From the NCBI GenBank assembly GCA_951812615.1, contig CATOSU010000013.1:1-64000 (forward strand): a DNA stretch of 64,000 bases, in the 5' to 3' direction. The translations under genes were made by a program, and so were the position numbers. The notes under the pieces are model-generated. The model did no database searches and had not been told where the DNA came from. It saw only the letters and a program-made list of their open reading frames with translations. Below, in pieces: positions 60,758-64,000 of the stretch (positions are counted from its first letter, which is position 1; each line of letters begins with the position of its first letter). The DNA comes from an uncultured Paracoccaceae bacterium (GTDB taxonomy: Bacteria > Pseudomonadota > Alphaproteobacteria > Rhodobacterales > Rhodobacteraceae).

Positions 60758-61959
60758 TGGGACTGGCCTTTTGTGATGGGTCCGGCGGGTGTGGACAGAA
60801 GGAGCGCGGTGCGCCCGGTTTCGGCGTGGTGGACCTGTCGGCCGGAGAGCCCGGCCATGGCGCGGGCGGCTTTCCGGCGCAGAACGGGAACGGGCAGGGG
60901 GCCAGGCACTGCTCTGAATACTGGCCCAAACTCTGGGCCAAACACTGGCCCGAAGGCCCCGTCATTGGAGAGCACGACCACGGGACGCGCGGGTTCCGCA
61001 TCACCGGACAGGGCGGCCCAGGCCCAGGGCAGGAAGGCTTCAAGGCAGATCAGCACATCAAAGCCGGGGTCATGAGAAGGTGGGTGCCGCTCCCCCGGCA
61101 TCCGCGCCCATGTGCCGGTGAGGCCGGGAATGCCAAAGCGCGCGCGGTAGAGTACGGCGTCGTCCCCAAAGCGTGCGCATGTCTCCGGGTCCAGCCGCCA
61201 GAGCGTGCTGCGGCGGGCGCCCTCATAGGGCTCGGAAACGCCGATAAGGAGCGTGAGGGATCTGTCCCGGGCGGCGCGGCACCAGAAGGCGCGCGCGTCG
61301 GCGTCTTCGGCCCGGAAGATGTTTTCGCCCAAGCTTGCCGTGCCGCCCGCGGGAAGGCTCTCGCGGAGCGCAATCCAGCGGGCGCGTTCGGTGACCATGA
61401 CGGGTTCGGGGATTTCCCGCCACAGGGGTGTGACCTCGCCAGATGGCACAGCGGGCAAGATATTCCAGGCTGCAAGTGTCGCGGCGATGCCGCTGGACAG
61501 CACCGTCCGGACCCTCGGGCTCCGCGTCGCCTCCGCGCCGGTCAGCGCCAGAGCGGTGACGATCAGCCCGGCAAATCCCGCGCCCGGCAGAAGGGCGGCC
61601 AGCGGCAGGAGCGGCGAGGCGGGGAAGACCGGGAGTGCCAGAAGCGCCAGGGTCACGGGCAGGATGCCGACCCCTGCGGCAAGCAGCGACAGCGCGACCA
61701 CGATCCCTGCGGCTCCGGCCCAGGCAAGTCCCGGGTCCATGCCCACCCCGACAAGACCGGTGGCCGAAGCGATGGCGGGCCAGAGCATGAAGCCGGCCAT
61801 GGCACCGGCGCGGAGGGACGCGCGCCCGGACCATGCCGCGTAGAGCAGCGGCGCGAGTGCCAGTGCGAAAGGCACGAAAGGCAGGAAGAAGGCGGCAAAG
61901 GCGAGCGCCGCACTGCCGGGGGCGAAGAGACGCCTGTGCCAGCCGCCTGCCCGTCTCAT
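60754..61959 (-). CDS. traB: TraB-like conjugal transfer protein
   Basis: 401 residues resembling Ti-plasmid TraB: several membrane helices in the first half (LAFAAFFLPFVPFALALAPL and further ones to about residue 150), then a nitrilase-like domain with FDVLICLEAFLPWAWAAL and VVVLSNDGAFGP. Its role in transfer is accessory and poorly understood. ATG 61959 overlaps the primase stop by 3-4 bp; an upstream in-frame ATG at 62205 lies deep in the primase gene and is unlikely. Confidence 0.75.
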   Translation of the reverse strand: MRRAGGWHRRLFAPGSAALAFAAFFLPFVPFALALAPLLYAAWSGRASLRAGAMAGFMLWPAIASATGLVGVGMDPGLAWAGAAGIVVALSLLAAGVGILPVTLALLALPVFPASPLLPLAALLPGAGFAGLIVTALALTGAEATRSPRVRTVLSSGIAATLAAWNILPAVPSGEVTPLWREIPEPVMVTERARWIALRESLPAGGTASLGENIFRAEDADARAFWCRAARDRSLTLLIGVSEPYEGARRSTLWRLDPETCARFGDDAVLYRARFGIPGLTGTWARMPGERHPPSHDPGFDVLICLEAFLPWAWAALSGDAEPARPVVVLSNDGAFGPVFGPEFGPVFRAVPGPLPVPVLRRKAARAMAGLSGRQVHHAETGRTALLLSTPAGPITKGQSQ

Positions 61960-63050
61960 GCGTCGGCCCTCCGGGCTGCGGCGATGGCACCGAGCACGGC
62001 GAAAGGCCCCCGGGTCCTCAGCGTGTCGTTGAGATCGCGTTTCGAGCCTTCGGGTTCGGGCGCCTCGGCGATGCGGAGGTGGCAGCCCCGGCCCAGATGA
62101 TGCGTTACCGCATAGGCAAAGGCCCGCCCCGCAGGGCTGCCCGGCGCATCGCGGTCGGGGGCAAGGATGGCCTCGCGGTCCAGCGGGACCGGGGCGCGCT
62201 TCCATCCCGAAACGCCGAACACCGCCCAGGTCTCAAGCCCCGTCACGGATCGGAGTGTCAGGGCCGTCTCGGGGCCTTCGGCGATCACCAGCGGCGCGTC
62301 CTTCTCAACACTGCCCGCGGACGGAAACCGTGCAGGTGCCCCGCCGATTGTGCCGAAGGCGGGCTTGGGGATTTTCACGGCGGCCTTGCGCCCGTCCGCA
62401 TCGATCAGGATGCGCTGGCCGCCGACCGCATGCCCGGTGTCATCCATGGCCCAGACCACCAGCGCGGGCCGGTCGGGATCGCGGACGCGCAAGCGCGGAA
62501 CCGCGGGCAGCCAGGCCAGGCCGGTTTCGGGCAGGTCCCGAATGCCACGCCCGGCGAGATAGACCTCTGCCGGGCTGCCCCGCACCGGTCCGGTCCAGCC
62601 CTCTATCGTCTGCACCAGTGCCCGGAGGCAAGCGCGATCCCCGGTATCTCTGGCCCTGAGCTTTCGTCTGTCCGGCATCGGGGCGTCGCCCAGCCAGCGC
62701 GCGGCCTCTTCGAGCACACGCGGAAAGTCGCTTCGCGCGCTTGTGAGGCCACAGAATACCATCGCGGCGAGATCGAGAAGATCGCCGCCTTCCCCGGCGG
62801 AATGATCGCACCAGAGCCCGCGCCGATCACCCTTCATCCTCATCGAGCGCGCGTCGTTCTCCTTCGCCCGCCAGTCAGCGGCTCCGGGGCGCACCGGCTC
62901 GCCGAAGGCCCTGCGGAAGAGATCTTCCGCGCGTGCCTCGAGCGCGGCCCTGATCTTCGCCGCATCCGGGCCTGCCGGCTTGCCCGTGCCGGGCTTTCTG
63001 CGGTGGGGATCGGGGGCCCGGTCCGGGCCCCGGGTCTCACTCGACGGCAT
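61956..63050 (-). CDS. Toprim-domain primase-like protein
   Basis: 364 residues. It opens with a DUF7146-like part (ARAEDLFRRAFGEPVRPGAA, DRRGLWCDHSAGEGGDLLDL) and carries a toprim domain (LVIAEGPETALTLRSVTGLE, then REAILAPDRDAPGSPAGRAF). Its whole length parallels the N-terminal 330 or so residues of the giant protein at 25862, down to the final SKRDLNDTLRTRGPFAVLGA. It probably primes the transferred strand. The start is set at MPSSETRGP; it overlaps the upstream gene by 14 bp. Confidence 0.78.
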   Translation of the reverse strand: MPSSETRGPDRAPDPHRRKPGTGKPAGPDAAKIRAALEARAEDLFRRAFGEPVRPGAADWRAKENDARSMRMKGDRRGLWCDHSAGEGGDLLDLAAMVFCGLTSARSDFPRVLEEAARWLGDAPMPDRRKLRARDTGDRACLRALVQTIEGWTGPVRGSPAEVYLAGRGIRDLPETGLAWLPAVPRLRVRDPDRPALVVWAMDDTGHAVGGQRILIDADGRKAAVKIPKPAFGTIGGAPARFPSAGSVEKDAPLVIAEGPETALTLRSVTGLETWAVFGVSGWKRAPVPLDREAILAPDRDAPGSPAGRAFAYAVTHHLGRGCHLRIAEAPEPEGSKRDLNDTLRTRGPFAVLGAIAAARRADA

Positions 63051-63894
63051 AGGGATCAAGGCTCCAGTTGCGGACAGAGGGGGCCAGCGTTCCGGCGCGT
63101 GTCGCGCCGCGCATGGCAGCGGTGACATCGCGCAGCCTGACCGCGCCGAAGGCGAGAACGCTTGTGTCGGGGATGGGCGCGGCAGGCCGGGGGTTGTGGA
63201 GGGCCAGAGAGACCGGCTGCCCGGCCAGAACCGCGAGCACGGTGGCGGGGGTTGTGAGCGCCCGGTTGCCGGCCACCCCGCGATAGGCAGAGTGTCCCCG
63301 CTGCGGCCCATGGGTCAGCGGCAGGGCGGCCCAGATGCCCGCGAGGCAATTGCCATAGCGGGGATGGTTGGCGGGCGGACCGGGGTTCCCGCATTCCGCG
63401 ATCAGAAGCCCTGCGAGACGATCCTGAAGGGCTGCATCAAACCGGGTGGTGCGCGCGATCCCATGGGTTCTGACCAGGCGGGCGAGCGTGTCGCGGATGA
63501 ACTGGTATCCCCCGGCGGCGGTGGAGGGTGCGCCTGCGGCCCGGACCCGGGTCTGCCAGTCGAGCACCTCGCCCACAGACATGGCGGTGAGCGGTTTCGG
63601 AGGCGCGCGCGGGATGCGGCGTTCGTAATCGTCATAGCCGCGCGGGGCCTCGAGCGCGCGGATGAAACCCGGAAGATCGGTGGTGGTGCGGGTCTCTGCC
63701 CATGAGGGATGCAGAGGATAAAGGCAGAGAAGAAGCAGGAAAGTGAGGCCTGACCCCGCACCGCGCAAAAGCCTGACAGGGTGGCCGGGGAGGGTCAATG
63801 CTGCGCCATTGGAGCGGCAGCTTGTGCATTGCTTCTGTTGCCGGGCGGTCCTTGCTGAGGTCAGGAGGCGCTGTATGCTGCGTTCGGCGTTCAT
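63037..63894 (-). CDS. Lysozyme-like conjugation protein
   Basis: 285 residues. A hydrophobic signal segment lies at about 45-66 (GLTFLLLLCLYPLHPSWAE). The mature part has FIRALEAPRGYDDYERRIP, LTAMSVGEVLDWQTRVRAAG and STAAGGYQFIRDTLARLV, a pattern seen in muramidase-like proteins of transfer operons and phages. It would locally open the cell wall for the channel. The first ATG overlaps the upstream stop by 4 bp. Confidence 0.65.
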   Translation of the reverse strand: MNAERSIQRLLTSARTARQQKQCTSCRSNGAALTLPGHPVRLLRGAGSGLTFLLLLCLYPLHPSWAETRTTTDLPGFIRALEAPRGYDDYERRIPRAPPKPLTAMSVGEVLDWQTRVRAAGAPSTAAGGYQFIRDTLARLVRTHGIARTTRFDAALQDRLAGLLIAECGNPGPPANHPRYGNCLAGIWAALPLTHGPQRGHSAYRGVAGNRALTTPATVLAVLAGQPVSLALHNPRPAAPIPDTSVLAFGAVRLRDVTAAMRGATRAGTLAPSVRNWSLDPYAVE

Positions 63895-64000
63895 TTAATG
63901 ATCTTTCCGATCGCGGGTGGCAGGAACCATGCGAGCGCGGCGGCGGTGATCTCCAGCAGCAGAAACGACATGGCGGCAAAAAGCGGGTTGGTCTCCGAGC
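63891..64000 (-). CDS. Membrane protein, C-terminal part (window edge)
   Basis: The last 35 or so codons of a gene that begins outside the window: NPLFAAMSFLLLEITAAALA, then WFLPPAIGKIIK and a stop. It contains one membrane helix and is coupled (ATGA) to the lysozyme-like gene. Probably another transfer-operon protein. Confidence 0.6.
   Translation of the reverse strand, partial: SETNPLFAAMSFLLLEITAAALAWFLPPAIGKIIK

Noticed and set aside
60757..62100. A 447-codon plus-strand frame opposite traB.
   Set aside because: Composition is that of an antisense shadow; traB has membrane helices, a coupled start and a family match.

Overview
The window looks like a GC-rich alphaproteobacterial replicon, most likely from the Rhodobacteraceae. 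This is inferred from protein families and gene layout: a large plasmid-type ParB, ArdC, DUF2958, DUF2493, DUF6878 and DUF6915 proteins, and Ti-type tra genes. No rRNA or tRNA gene was seen to confirm it. Nearly all of the window past about 3.25 kb reads as a mosaic mobile region (integrative conjugative element or large plasmid) that has collected defence systems and insertion-sequence debris.

Layout. 1-3.25 kb: the end of a sugar-utilisation operon (ABC ATPase, GH63-like hydrolase, D-lyxose isomerase, GNAT enzyme), cut off inside a glycerate kinase gene. 3.9-6.5 kb: a Fic protein whose 3' end abuts an IS256-family element. 6.6-10.7 kb: a CBASS anti-phage operon (cyclic-nucleotide synthase, stand-alone E2-like protein, patatin phospholipase), divergent from a CapH/CapP-like repressor and protease pair. 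10.8-14.5 kb: a tandem duplication carrying two Rpn-family nuclease genes, a cold-shock protein and an HU protein. 14.7-24 kb: plasmid housekeeping genes, including a ProQ/FinO-like protein, ParB and ArdC. 24-36.5 kb: a putative oriT region, a frameshifted MobA/MobL relaxase and a giant open frame of about 3,550 codons with a toprim-type primase domain and four SF1 helicase-like ATPase modules. 36.6-38.6 kb: a two-gene cassette (Gp37/Gp68 three-Cys protein plus TcmP partner). 38.8-43.7 kb: a possible mobilisation accessory gene, Mu-like debris and an IS630 element. 43.7-52.3 kb: a type I restriction locus (hsdM-hsdS-prrC-hsdR) that encodes a PrrC-like anticodon nuclease, with hsdM split by a second IS256 copy. 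52.7-56.5 kb: a scrap yard of transposase, recombinase, RecD2 and phage-gene fragments. 56.7-64 kb: a Ti-type conjugation operon on the minus strand (TraF peptidase, TraG/VirD4 coupling protein, TraB, toprim primase, lysozyme-like protein).

How it fits together. The relaxase, helicase, primase, TraG, TraB and TraF would process and export the DNA, ParB would stabilise it, and ArdC would protect it on entry. The defence cargo (CBASS, the restriction locus with PrrC, Rpn, possibly Fic and TcmP) sits between these blocks. The most striking points are the intact PrrC next to a recently broken modification gene, the CBASS operon with its own damage-responsive switch, and the four-ATPase giant protein.
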